NCBI GenBank assembly: GCA_023388055.1
Contig: JAEWGW010000011.1
Span: forward strand, 248,001-312,000
Direction of reading: 5' to 3'
Source: Bacillota bacterium
GTDB lineage: Bacteria > Bacillota > Bacilli > Paenibacillales > NBRC-103111
DNA length: 64,000 bases
The notes below the pieces were generated by a model. It was not told the origin of the DNA. It saw only the letters and a program-made list of their open reading frames with translations, and did no database searches. Shown here one piece after another: positions 8,864-16,810 of this stretch. Numbering within the stretch: the first letter of the stretch is position 1; each line of letters starts with the position of its first letter. The position numbers were made by a program, and so were the translations under genes.

Positions 8864-9298
8864 ATGGCACAGGATTCAGAGGACCTTATTGACCGGTTCC
8901 ATACAGCGAGTCTGCGTTTCCGCCGCGACTTCGAATGCCAGCTCCTGCAGCGGCTGGGCCCTTCTATTACTGCGCCGCAGATGTATGTGCTCTTCTATGT
9001 GAAACGGAAGGGAAAATGCAAGCTCAGCGACATCGCCGATAAAGTGGAGGTGAAGCCCAGCGCTGTGACGGTGATGATCGACAGAATGGAGCGTGCCGGC
9101 TACGTGGTACGCCGGGATGATCCAGCCGACCGCAGATCCATCCTGGTGGAGCTGACTGCGTCCGGTGAGAAAATGCTGGCGCAGGCCGTATCGCTTCGAA
9201 ACGAGATCATCCACGAATATTTTACCAGACTGGAGCCGGAAGAAAGAGTCGTTCTCACCCAACTGCTGGAGAAGCTGGCCCCCCCAGACAAAGAATAA
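8864..9298 (+). CDS. MarR family transcriptional regulator
   Basis: 144 residues, the usual MarR size. The winged helix covers about 38-105: the helix-turn-helix LSDIADKVEVKPSAVTVMI and the wing RDDPADRRSILVELT with the conserved DPADRR motif. The terminal helices form the dimer interface in this family. It lies 41 nt upstream of the DHA2 exporter in the same direction, and a palindrome sits on its own promoter. The arrangement is that of an autoregulated efflux operon in which a toxic ligand releases the repressor. The ligand is unknown. Confidence 0.9.
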   Translation: MAQDSEDLIDRFHTASLRFRRDFECQLLQRLGPSITAPQMYVLFYVKRKGKCKLSDIADKVEVKPSAVTVMIDRMERAGYVVRRDDPADRRSILVELTASGEKMLAQAVSLRNEIIHEYFTRLEPEERVVLTQLLEKLAPPDKE

Positions 9299-9339
9299 GG
9301 GTCCAGTTAGAAACACCAATAAAAGGAGAAGAGAGACGT

Positions 9340-10968
9340 ATGGAAGAACTTTCACACAAACGGAAATTGTCCATCATGATCGCCATTATCGGCGCCATGT
9401 TTTTTTCCGCTATCAACCAGACCATAGTCAGTACCGCCATGCCCCGAATCATTGCCATCCTGGGCGGCATGGAATATTACACCTGGGTCATCACCATCTA
9501 CATGCTGACCTCTACCATTGCAACCGTACTGGTTGGCAAGCTGTCGGATATTTACGGGCGTAAGCCGTTTATTCTTGCCGGTATTATATTCTTTATGATC
9601 GGTGCATTCTTAAGCGGATTTTCCAAGGATATCTTCCAGTTGATCACCTACCGCGGCATTCAGGGGATCGGCGCCGGTATCATCATGTCGTCCGCCTTTA
9701 CCGCTGTAGGAGATCTGTTCTCCCCGCGTGAAAGAGGCAAGTGGACCGGTGTGATGATGGCCGTATTCGGCTTCTCCAGTGTGCTTGGCCCTACCTTGGG
9801 CGGCTGGCTGGTGGATAATATGCCGTGGAAATGGCTGTTCTGGATTTTCCTGCCCTTAGGAGTTGTGGCCTTCATTATGATTCTGGCTCTGTTCCCGAAG
9901 GTTCCCCGCAAGGAATCGGAGAGCATCGATTATTGGGGTTCGCTTTTCCTGACCCTGACCATTGTGCCTCTGTTGCTGGGCTTCTCTTGGGCAGGCACCA
10001 AATATGCTTGGGGCTCCGCGCAAACCATCGGGTTATTCGCAGCCGCAGCGGTGTTCCTGCTGATCTTCCTTCTGGTGGAAACCCGGGCCAAAAGTCCGGT
10101 GCTGCCGCTGTCGCTGTTCCGCAATGATATCGTTACCCTGTCCAATGTCATCGGCTTTATTATGAACGCAGGCATGATGGGCGCGCTGATCTACCTGCCG
10201 TTTTTCGTGCAGGGTGTGGAAGGCATCTCGCCTACCTATTCGGGTTATGTGACCATGCCCATGTCTCTGGCCATGGTATTCGTCAGCGCCATGACCGGCC
10301 GTATGATCACCAAAACGGGCAAATACAAGAAGTTTGCCCTCCTTGGTTTCCCCATCATGGTAGCAGGCATGCTGATTATGGCGTACATGGATTCCGTATG
10401 GATGGCGGTTATCGCTATGATCGTGTTCGGAGCGGGTCTGGGTCTGGGCATGCCGGTTTTCTCCCTGACTGTACAAAATGCCGTCAAGCCTAATGAGCTG
10501 GGTGTCGCCACCGCTTCCTCGCAGCTGTTCCGGAACATGGGCGGGACCATCGGCGTTGCCGTTATGGGCACCATTATGACCACGTCCCTGAAGAACCACA
10601 TGACAAGCGCGGCGGCGGCAGCCGGTTCGTCAGGAACTGCAGATATCGCCAATCTGGCAAGCGGAAATCCCAAGCTGGCTGCATCCCTGAAGGATCTCCA
10701 AGGTCCTCAGGCGCTTCTCGATCAGCCCAAGCTGAAGGAGCTGATGGCTTCCCTGCCGGCGGATATCCAGCCGGTTATCCAGCATATGGTCGATATGCTG
10801 AAGGACTCTCTCAGCTCCGCGCTGACCACCGTTTTCCTGTCGGGCACGGCACTCCTTGTGCTGGCACTGGTTTTGACCTTCTTCATCCGTGAAATCCCGC
10901 TGCGTACCTCCAACAAGATGCCGGAGGCAGAGCGTGCGGTTCAACAGGAGCCGGCGTCCATTCATTAA
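9340..10968 (+). CDS. MFS drug exporter, DHA2 (EmrB/QacA) family, 14 TM
   Basis: 542-residue membrane protein with about 14 hydrophobic segments, as expected for proton-driven DHA2 multidrug exporters. Motif A appears as GKLSDIYGRKPFILAG (about 65-80) and a motif C-like GFSSVLGPTLGGWLVD lies near 145. A long loop between the last helices (about 425-480) is Ala/Leu-rich and polar. The start ATG 9340 follows AAAAGGAGAAGAG. It is co-directional with the MarR gene just upstream and ends in a strong terminator. Substrates cannot be predicted from sequence. Confidence 0.93.
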   Translation: MEELSHKRKLSIMIAIIGAMFFSAINQTIVSTAMPRIIAILGGMEYYTWVITIYMLTSTIATVLVGKLSDIYGRKPFILAGIIFFMIGAFLSGFSKDIFQLITYRGIQGIGAGIIMSSAFTAVGDLFSPRERGKWTGVMMAVFGFSSVLGPTLGGWLVDNMPWKWLFWIFLPLGVVAFIMILALFPKVPRKESESIDYWGSLFLTLTIVPLLLGFSWAGTKYAWGSAQTIGLFAAAAVFLLIFLLVETRAKSPVLPLSLFRNDIVTLSNVIGFIMNAGMMGALIYLPFFVQGVEGISPTYSGYVTMPMSLAMVFVSAMTGRMITKTGKYKKFALLGFPIMVAGMLIMAYMDSVWMAVIAMIVFGAGLGLGMPVFSLTVQNAVKPNELGVATASSQLFRNMGGTIGVAVMGTIMTTSLKNHMTSAAAAAGSSGTADIANLASGNPKLAASLKDLQGPQALLDQPKLKELMASLPADIQPVIQHMVDMLKDSLSSALTTVFLSGTALLVLALVLTFFIREIPLRTSNKMPEAERAVQQEPASIH

Positions 10969-10986
10969 GATTTACCGTCAGTTGCA

Positions 10987-11020
10987 ACAGCCTGGAGGGC
11001 TTCATTCCAGGCTGTTTTTT
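10987..11020 (+). terminator. Intrinsic terminator of the MarR-exporter operon
   Basis: Perfect 10-bp stem (ACAGCCTGGA with TCCAGGCTGT), 9-nt loop, then TTTTTT. Confidence 0.92.
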
Positions 11021-11072
11021 CTGTTGGAGGGAGGGGATTATCGGACAAGGGGCCCGATTCCATAGATGTCCG

Positions 11073-11100
11073 TTGACAGTCCCGGGTTTAGTTGTATAAT
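11073..11100 (+). promoter_or_regulatory. Sigma-A promoter of the CBS-domain gene
   Basis: Consensus TTGACA (11073-11078), 16-bp spacer and consensus TATAAT (11095-11100), 34 bp before the start codon. Confidence 0.85.
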
Positions 11101-11134
11101 ACAAATATAGATCACATTCGTGGAGGAATGGGAA

Positions 11135-11632
11135 ATGAAGGCCCATGAAATTATGGTCAACCCCGCTTACAAGGTAAAGGAAACGGATTCTGTCCGGGCG
11201 GTGATTGAAAAGTTCATCAAGTACCGCATCAGCGGCCTTCCCATAGTCAATGAACGCAATGAAATCGTCGCGTATATCAGTGACGGGGATATTCTCCGGT
11301 ACGTAGGACGCCAGGAGGACCAGGTGGTGGGTTCCCTGTTTTTCAGCATGGTGTTCAGGGGGGATCAGGATGAGTATGAGGACCGGATCAAGCGGGTGCT
11401 CAGTTTGAATGTGATGGTCATCGCCCAAAAAAAGGTGTACAAGGTGGACTGGGACGAAGAGGTGGAGGACATCGCATCCTTGCTGGGCAAGAGGCAGATC
11501 AAGAAGGTGCCGGTGGAGAAAAACGGGGTTCTGGTGGGCATCATCAGCCGCGGCGATGTGATCCGCCATTCCTTCCAGAGCACCCTGGCTGAGGAAGAAC
11601 AAGCGCCAACCTTGAACAGGCAGCTTCCGTAA
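11135..11632 (+). CDS. CBS-pair domain protein
   Basis: 165 residues made of two CBS motifs (about 1-60 and 95-155) with an acidic insertion between them. Motif hallmarks are KYRISGLPIVNERNEIVAYI and KKVPVEKNGVLVGIISRGDV. CBS pairs bind adenine nucleotides and act as energy or ligand sensors, here as a stand-alone soluble protein of unknown partner. ATG 11135 is chosen over GTG 11120 because GGAGG (11122-11126) lies 8 nt upstream. It has its own consensus promoter and terminator, so it is probably monocistronic. Confidence 0.9.
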   Translation: MKAHEIMVNPAYKVKETDSVRAVIEKFIKYRISGLPIVNERNEIVAYISDGDILRYVGRQEDQVVGSLFFSMVFRGDQDEYEDRIKRVLSLNVMVIAQKKVYKVDWDEEVEDIASLLGKRQIKKVPVEKNGVLVGIISRGDVIRHSFQSTLAEEEQAPTLNRQLP

Positions 11633-11647
11633 GGGGCTGGCAAACCA

Positions 11648-11694
11648 AACCTTGAAATACTCCCGGAATGAAAGGGGGTAGAGCAAGGTTTTTT
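11648..11694 (+). terminator. Terminator of the CBS-domain gene
   Basis: Outer stem AACCTTG/CAAGGTT, inner stem TACTCCC/GGGGGTA, followed by TTTTTT. Confidence 0.8.
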
Positions 11695-11791
11695 CTTTGT
11701 TTTTGAACACCAGGACGCGTTTTTACACACGCCCCTAAAACCATCCGGATTTTTTGCTGTGGCATTTCGCTAGTGTTTTTTGAGGAGCATA

Positions 11792-12718
11792 TTATCCCGG
11801 CACCAGGGCCAGCAGGATGGGCAGCACCAGGAAGGAAGCCAAGGTGGTCCACAGAATACATTTGGACACAATTTGCGGAGCGGCGCCGTATCTCTCAGCC
11901 AGAACCGTCGCATTGACAGCGGCTGGCATGGAGGCAAGAATCAGCAGTACGGAGAAAAGGGTCCCTTCCACCCGGAGAATCCATAATCCGGCAGCTGCGA
12001 TCAGCGGGGACAGCAGCAAACGGACGGCCATTCCCGCCAGGAAGGTTTTGTTGGCATGGGGCTCCAGCTTCACTCCGGCCACCCGAACCATCTGCGCGCC
12101 GAGGATTGCCAGCACCACAGGAGAATAAGCGCCGGCCACCATGGTGATTCCCTTATCTACCCCTTCAGGAAGCTGCAGGCCTGTGGTCCGGAGCAGGATA
12201 GCCAAAGCGGCGGCATAGATGGCGGGCAGGCGGAAGATGGACACCACGGCATTACGGAAGGAAAAGTGGGAGCGCGCGGCAAAATAAATCCCCACTGTGT
12301 TCACAATGACCATCTGGGTGATGACATACACGGAGGCGTGGTCCAGACCCGCCTGGCCGAAGGCCAGCAGCACCAGCGGGAGACCGTAATTTACACTGTT
12401 GGTGAAGGTGGACATCAGCGTCAGGCCTGCCGATTCGGGCTGGGGCAGCTTAAGGGCACGGCTGAGCAGTTGGGCGCAGGCCCACAGCAGAAGCAGATTC
12501 AGCAGGCAAAAGCCCAAGGTCTGGTATATATCACCGGAGCTGATGGAAGCCTTGGACAGGGTATCGAAGATAATGGCAGGGCTCAGAAAATACAGGTACA
12601 GGGTCAATAATGGCTTCACATCCAACTGGGTAAACCTGCGGAGCAAGGCTCCGGCAACAACGGGGATGGAGATGGGGACGATCACCTGGAACATGGTGCT
12701 GAATACGGCGGCAAACAT
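11792..12718 (-). CDS. AEC (auxin efflux carrier) family transporter
   Basis: 308-residue membrane protein with about ten hydrophobic helices, the size and fold pattern of bacterial AEC permeases. These export or exchange small organic acids. Family-like stretches are FTNSVNYGLPLVLLAFGQAG (about 95-115) and AEC-type GAQMVRVAG. The C-terminal helix block resembles the N-terminal one, as in the inverted-repeat fold. A GAGGAG site lies 12 nt before ATG 12718, rather far. It is convergent with the CBS gene. Substrate unknown. Confidence 0.87.
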   Translation of the reverse strand: MFAAVFSTMFQVIVPISIPVVAGALLRRFTQLDVKPLLTLYLYFLSPAIIFDTLSKASISSGDIYQTLGFCLLNLLLLWACAQLLSRALKLPQPESAGLTLMSTFTNSVNYGLPLVLLAFGQAGLDHASVYVITQMVIVNTVGIYFAARSHFSFRNAVVSIFRLPAIYAAALAILLRTTGLQLPEGVDKGITMVAGAYSPVVLAILGAQMVRVAGVKLEPHANKTFLAGMAVRLLLSPLIAAAGLWILRVEGTLFSVLLILASMPAAVNATVLAERYGAAPQIVSKCILWTTLASFLVLPILLALVPG

Positions 12719-12970
12719 GACAAACGGCAGCTCCTCTCTGACTGGCTCTCTTTTTCAAAATAACAAAAGAACGCTGTCTCGTCCAAGACCCATAACCTAT
12801 TGCCTTTATAGGGGAGCTGTGGAGCGAACCGGCCAGGGAGAACTCCCAGCGACTGACGCTATTTCGCCATGGACATCGGGCTTGGATCAGGATATTCTAA
12901 AGGCGGAAGGTTTTGAACGTATTTGTTCATCTCCGTTTGTTCATTAAATATAGGCGAAAGGGTGTTGGGT

Positions 12971-14071
12971 TTGAGTCTGAATTACCGTTTTGCGTTCTGC
13001 CCGGAGAACCGGGGAGAGGATTGGATTATGCTGGAGCAGGAAACAAGCTTCAGTTGGAATACAGGGTACGGCTTCTCCATGCCGCCGGCATTTTCCCGTT
13101 ATGAGGATTTGATGGACTCCTGGCCGGGGGATTATTTTGTGCCGATGAAGCCGACCTTCCTCGTGAATGTGCCCAAAGGCAATTATACCGTTGCTGTGTC
13201 CTATACGGGTTTGACGGAAGGGGCAGCCCTGACTGTGAAGGAAGGGCGTGGCCGTATTGTGCTCAACCGTGCTCCAGCTGGAGCCGGGGAAAACGTCCGC
13301 GAGGAATTCGCCATGCATGTGTGCGACGGACAGCTGAAGCTGGCCTGGGACGGAGCGGGTGTCCGGGTGGAAGCCATTGAGATCACTCATGCCCCCATGC
13401 TGCCTACCCTGTTTCTGGCGGGGGATTCCACGGTGACGGACCAGCCTTCGGCAGGATATCCGTATACCGGATGGGGACAAACCATCGGCAAGTTCCTGAA
13501 CGCCAAAATCGCAGTGGACAACCATGCCCGTTCCGGCCGCAGCTCCAGAAGCTTTATCGTGGAGGACCGCCTGAACCGGATTTGGAAGCTGATCAAAGCC
13601 GGGGATGTGCTGGTGATCCAGTTTGCCCACAACGATGAAAAGGAAGATGAGCGCGGAACGGAAGCCTATTCCACGTATAAGGAGTTTTTGACCCGGTATA
13701 TTGAGGGGGCCCGTGAGCGCGGAGCACTGCCAGTGCTGGTGTCGGCCATGCAGCGGCGGTTTTTCGAGGAGGACGGCTCCATCAAGGATACCCACGGCGA
13801 TTACATCCCCGCAATGGAGGAGCTGGCCCGGGAGCTGGAGGTGCCTTACATTAATCTGGCGGCCAAAAGCAGGGCGCTGCTGGAGCAGGTTGGGGACGAA
13901 CCCTCCAAGGCTCTGTTCATGTGGACGGCGCCAGGTGAATATGCCGGGCTGCCCGACGGCACCACGGATAATACCCATTTCTCGGAGAAGGGTGCAATGG
14001 CTATCGCCGGACTGGTGGCCGAGGGCATCCGGGAGCTGAACCATCCTATGTTATCCGCTTGTTTGCGGTAA
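12971..14071 (+). CDS. SGNH/GDSL hydrolase, rhamnogalacturonan acetylesterase-like (CE12 type)
   Basis: 366 residues from TTG 12971 (AAAGGGTG 6-8 nt upstream); a longer TTG start at 12923 is possible. The N-terminal 140 residues are a beta-rich domain resembling a carbohydrate-binding sandwich. The catalytic domain begins at LFLAGDSTVTD (nucleophile Ser) and shows block II HARSGRSSRSF, block III QFAHND and block V DNTHFSEKGA (Asp/His). In this family it removes acetyl groups from pectic rhamnogalacturonan. No signal peptide is visible, so it may act on imported oligosaccharides. The pectin/rhamnose theme fits the cluster at 1-8200, though 4.7 kb and unrelated genes separate them. Confidence 0.87.
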   Translation: MSLNYRFAFCPENRGEDWIMLEQETSFSWNTGYGFSMPPAFSRYEDLMDSWPGDYFVPMKPTFLVNVPKGNYTVAVSYTGLTEGAALTVKEGRGRIVLNRAPAGAGENVREEFAMHVCDGQLKLAWDGAGVRVEAIEITHAPMLPTLFLAGDSTVTDQPSAGYPYTGWGQTIGKFLNAKIAVDNHARSGRSSRSFIVEDRLNRIWKLIKAGDVLVIQFAHNDEKEDERGTEAYSTYKEFLTRYIEGARERGALPVLVSAMQRRFFEEDGSIKDTHGDYIPAMEELARELEVPYINLAAKSRALLEQVGDEPSKALFMWTAPGEYAGLPDGTTDNTHFSEKGAMAIAGLVAEGIRELNHPMLSACLR

Positions 14072-14093
14072 GGTGAGGGGGAGGGCGCCTCAA

Positions 14094-14204
14094 GGGCCTT
14101 CCCGACATTTCAAAGGTCAACAGGTTTGGCGGGAATCGCGGCAATAGCCACTCATGCTGCGGTTCCCGCTGCATCGAAGACCGATGAAATGTCAGTGAAG
14201 GCCC
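14094..14204. other. 111-nt long imperfect hairpin
   Basis: Stem blocks: 14094-14101 with 14197-14204 (8 bp), 14104-14112 with 14185-14193 (9 bp), 14115-14118 with 14079-type GACC at 14179-14182, and a 15-bp top stem 14129-14143 with 14155-14169 including two G.T pairs, loop 11 nt. It begins 22 nt after the esterase stop codon. No T-run follows, so it is not a classical terminator. Confidence 0.6.
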
Positions 14205-14287
14205 TCAAACCGGCTTTGCCGATTTCGAGGCTTCCATAACACATCCAGCCTGCGGCAGGGACCATGTTATTTCTGGGTAGCGGCTAT

Positions 14288-14316
14288 TTGCCATAAAACC
14301 CCGCTTGCTGTATAAT
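14288..14316 (+). promoter_or_regulatory. Strong promoter without an adjacent gene
   Basis: TTGCCA (14288-14293), 17-bp spacer, TATAAT (14311-14316). The next gene in this direction, argS, is 765 bp away. Confidence 0.7.
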
Positions 14317-14320
14317 GAAG

Positions 14321-14397
14321 CTTCGGATGAGGGTCCGGAGTTTGACGTAAGGACAGGCTATTATTCAGGGCACCCCGCAAGGGGTGTTCTGTTGTTA
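14321..14397 (+). ncRNA. Candidate small RNA or leader RNA
   Basis: Directly behind the promoter are a 7-bp hairpin (14321-14340) and a 10-bp hairpin closed by a GCAA tetraloop (14367-14390), followed by GTTGTT. The size and structure suit a short transcript or an attenuated argS leader. No known RNA family is recognised; in particular no T-box sequence is present. Confidence 0.35.
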
Positions 14398-14418
14398 TGA
14401 GTGTAAAACACGTTGCTG

Positions 14419-14601
14419 TAACGGAACTATGCGACTCTTACAGCACAAAATCGGTGGTTTTGGTTTTTTAACGGAACTGAGAAGCTCTAACAGAGGTGCG
14501 GACGCCTTCCGGGGCTGGTTTTCACATCGTAAGCGCTTCTGAGTTCCGTTAGCCCGGGAAATAACCCGAAAATGCAGGCTAAGCGCTTGTGAGTTCCGTT
14601 A
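14419..14601. repeat. Dyad repeat element, locus 2a
   Basis: 22-bp units at 14419 and 14469 (plus) and 14530 and 14580 (minus). All share TAACGGAACT. The layout is unit-28-unit-39-unit-28-unit, 183 bp in total. Confidence 0.85.
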
Positions 14602-14717
14602 GAATCGGCCCGTGGCCTGGCGGCCATCGCCAGTAATGAAAATGCTGGGGCAGACGGGGCACTTTCGTATAAAGGGAGTGAGCGGACAGTGGGCAGAAAA
14701 ACGGGAGTATGGATTTT

Positions 14718-14900
14718 TAACGAATCTCAGCCACGCTATTTCGCTCCTATGGCCCCTCTTCCGGTTGTAACGAATCTGAGGCGTCTTATTCCGGCTTAAA
14801 GACACTAATAAGAACCTGAACGTAAGCAATAGCGTGGCTCAGATTCGTTACGTTGGCAAACAGCCGCTTTTTCGCCGAATAAGCGCTGTGAGATTCGTTA
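14718..14900. repeat. Dyad repeat element, locus 2b
   Basis: Units at 14718 and 14768 (plus) and 14829 and 14879 (minus). All four carry TAACGAATCT in place of TAACGGAACT. Spacing and total length (183 bp) are identical to locus 2a. About 70 bp after each of 2a and 2b are similar too (14602-14672 and 14901-14972), so one probably arose by duplication. Confidence 0.85.
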
Positions 14901-15016
14901 GAATCGCCCATGCCCAGCGGCCATCGCCAGGGATGAAAATGCCGGGCAGACACAGCGTTTTCGTATAAGTTTCTTACATAGAGCACAAAACAGCATTCAT
15001 TCAGAATATAGTTTCG

Positions 15017-15054
15017 GGTACCCTGTGGCGGCTGAGTCTGCTGCGAGGGGTGCC
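15017..15054 (+). promoter_or_regulatory. Hairpin in the argS leader
   Basis: GGTACCCT (15017) pairs with GGGGTGCC (15047-15054), with an inner GCGGC/GCTGC stem. It ends 26 bp before the argS start. It may attenuate or shape the 5' UTR; no T-box core was found. Confidence 0.35.
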
Positions 15055-15080
15055 TTTGTATATAGGAGAGGAAGGGTACT

Positions 15081-16802
15081 ATGATCAATTACAAAGACGA
15101 ACTGGCCCAACAGATTGCGGAAGGATTCGAGGGTTTGGAGGCAGCAGCCCTGCGGGACATGATCGAATATCCGCCTAACCCGGAGATGGGCGATTTTTCG
15201 TTGCCCTGCTTCAAGCTGTCCAAGGCCCTCCGTAAATCTCCCCAGGCCATTGCCGATGAGATCAAATCCAAGCTGGCTACGGACGGTCTGTTCAGCCGGG
15301 CGGAATCCGTTTCGGGTTATGTGAATGTATTCCTGGACAAACAAGCCTTCGCAGCTAATCTGCTGTCGACCATCCTGTCGGAGCGTGAGCGTTATGGCTC
15401 CTCCGATTTGGGTGCGGGCAAAACCGTTGTGTTCGACTTTTCCTCCCCCAATATCGCCAAGCCGTTTCACGTGGGGCATCTGCGCTCAACCATGATCGGC
15501 AATGCGCTGTACCGGATTCACCAATACCTGGGCTATACCTGTGTGGGCGTTAACCACCTGGGCGACTGGGGAACCCAATTCGGCAAGCTGATCGTCGCCT
15601 ACAAGAATTGGGGCAATGAAGCTGCGGTGGAGGAAGGCGGCATTCTCGAGCTGCTGCGCCTGTATGTGCAGTTCCATGATGAAGCGGACAAGGCTCCGGA
15701 GCTGGAGGAGGTTGCCCGTTCCTGGTTCGTGCGTTTGGAGCAGGGCGATGAGGAAGCGCACCGCCTGTGGCGCTGGTTTGTGGACATCAGCCTGAAGGAG
15801 TTCAACAAAATTTATGACCTCCTGGGCATCAAGTTCGATTCCTTCGCCGGCGAAAGCTTCTACAATGACAAGATGGACAAGCCCGTCCAGGAGCTGAAGG
15901 ACAAGGGACTGCTGGAGGAGGACGAAGGCGCCCTGCTGGTCCGTCTGGATGAGTACAATATGCCCCCGGCCCTGATGATCAAAAAGGACGGCGCGACTCT
16001 GTACCACACCCGCGATGTGGCGGCAGCTATCTACCGGAAACAAACCTATGATTTCCATAAATGCGTGTACGTCACCGGCGCGGCGCAAAATCTCCACTTC
16101 CAGCAGCTGTTCAAAATTGTCGAGCTGATGGGTTACGAATGGTCCAAGAATATGGTTCACGTGCCTTTTGGCCAGGTGAGCCTGGAAGGCGCCAAGCTCT
16201 CCACCCGGAAAGGTAATGTGGTGATGCTGGACGAGCTGCTGACCCGTTCGGTAGAGCGTGTGCGGGAGATTATCGAGGCGAAGAACCCGGATATGCCCAA
16301 TAAGGAAGAAGTGGCCCGCCAGGTTGGCGTCGGTGCCATTGTGTTTAATGACCTGTCCACCAACCGGATCAAGGACGTGGTGTTCTCCTGGGAGGATGCC
16401 TTGAACTTCGAAGGGGAAACCGGCCCATACGTGCAATACACCCATGCCCGGGCGTGCAGCGTGCTTCGCAAATCCAACGGCGGCAGCTCCAGTATTGAGT
16501 TTGCCGGTGCCGCAGAGGTGGATGCCGGCCAGCTGTTGAATACGGAAGCCCAGCTGGCGCTGAAGGAGCTCTACATCTTCGGCGAGCAGGTGCAGCAGGC
16601 TATGTGGAAGCTGGAGCCGTCCATCGTCAGCCGCTATCTGGTGGATCTGGCCCAGGCGTTCAACCGCTTTTACCACGAATGCCCGATTCTGGTGGAGGAC
16701 CAAGCGGTGCGCAACGCCCGTCTGGCTCTGGTGAAATCCGTGCAGATCACCCTGCGCAACGGCCTGGCCCTGATCGGCCTGGAATCACCGGAGATGATTT
16801 AG
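15081..16802 (+). CDS. argS: Arginyl-tRNA synthetase
   Basis: 573 residues, normal for class I ArgRS, which charges tRNA-Arg with arginine in the cytoplasm. The N-terminal additional domain (about 1-100) precedes the Rossmann catalytic core. The HIGH motif is HVGHL in SPNIAKPFHVGHLRSTMIG (about 130) and the KMSKS-like loop is LSTRKGNVV (about 375). The C-terminal helical anticodon-binding domain ends ALIGLESPEMI, close to the usual ArgRS ending. ATG 15081 follows GGAGAGGAAGGG. It is a single gene with a terminator, preceded by a long structured non-coding region. Confidence 0.97.
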   Translation: MINYKDELAQQIAEGFEGLEAAALRDMIEYPPNPEMGDFSLPCFKLSKALRKSPQAIADEIKSKLATDGLFSRAESVSGYVNVFLDKQAFAANLLSTILSERERYGSSDLGAGKTVVFDFSSPNIAKPFHVGHLRSTMIGNALYRIHQYLGYTCVGVNHLGDWGTQFGKLIVAYKNWGNEAAVEEGGILELLRLYVQFHDEADKAPELEEVARSWFVRLEQGDEEAHRLWRWFVDISLKEFNKIYDLLGIKFDSFAGESFYNDKMDKPVQELKDKGLLEEDEGALLVRLDEYNMPPALMIKKDGATLYHTRDVAAAIYRKQTYDFHKCVYVTGAAQNLHFQQLFKIVELMGYEWSKNMVHVPFGQVSLEGAKLSTRKGNVVMLDELLTRSVERVREIIEAKNPDMPNKEEVARQVGVGAIVFNDLSTNRIKDVVFSWEDALNFEGETGPYVQYTHARACSVLRKSNGGSSSIEFAGAAEVDAGQLLNTEAQLALKELYIFGEQVQQAMWKLEPSIVSRYLVDLAQAFNRFYHECPILVEDQAVRNARLALVKSVQITLRNGLALIGLESPEMI

Positions 16803-16810
16803 TAATGAAA

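Noticed and set aside
14100..15080. T-box riboswitch for argS
   Set aside because: No AGGGTGGNACCGCG-type antiterminator core or specifier stem could be found.
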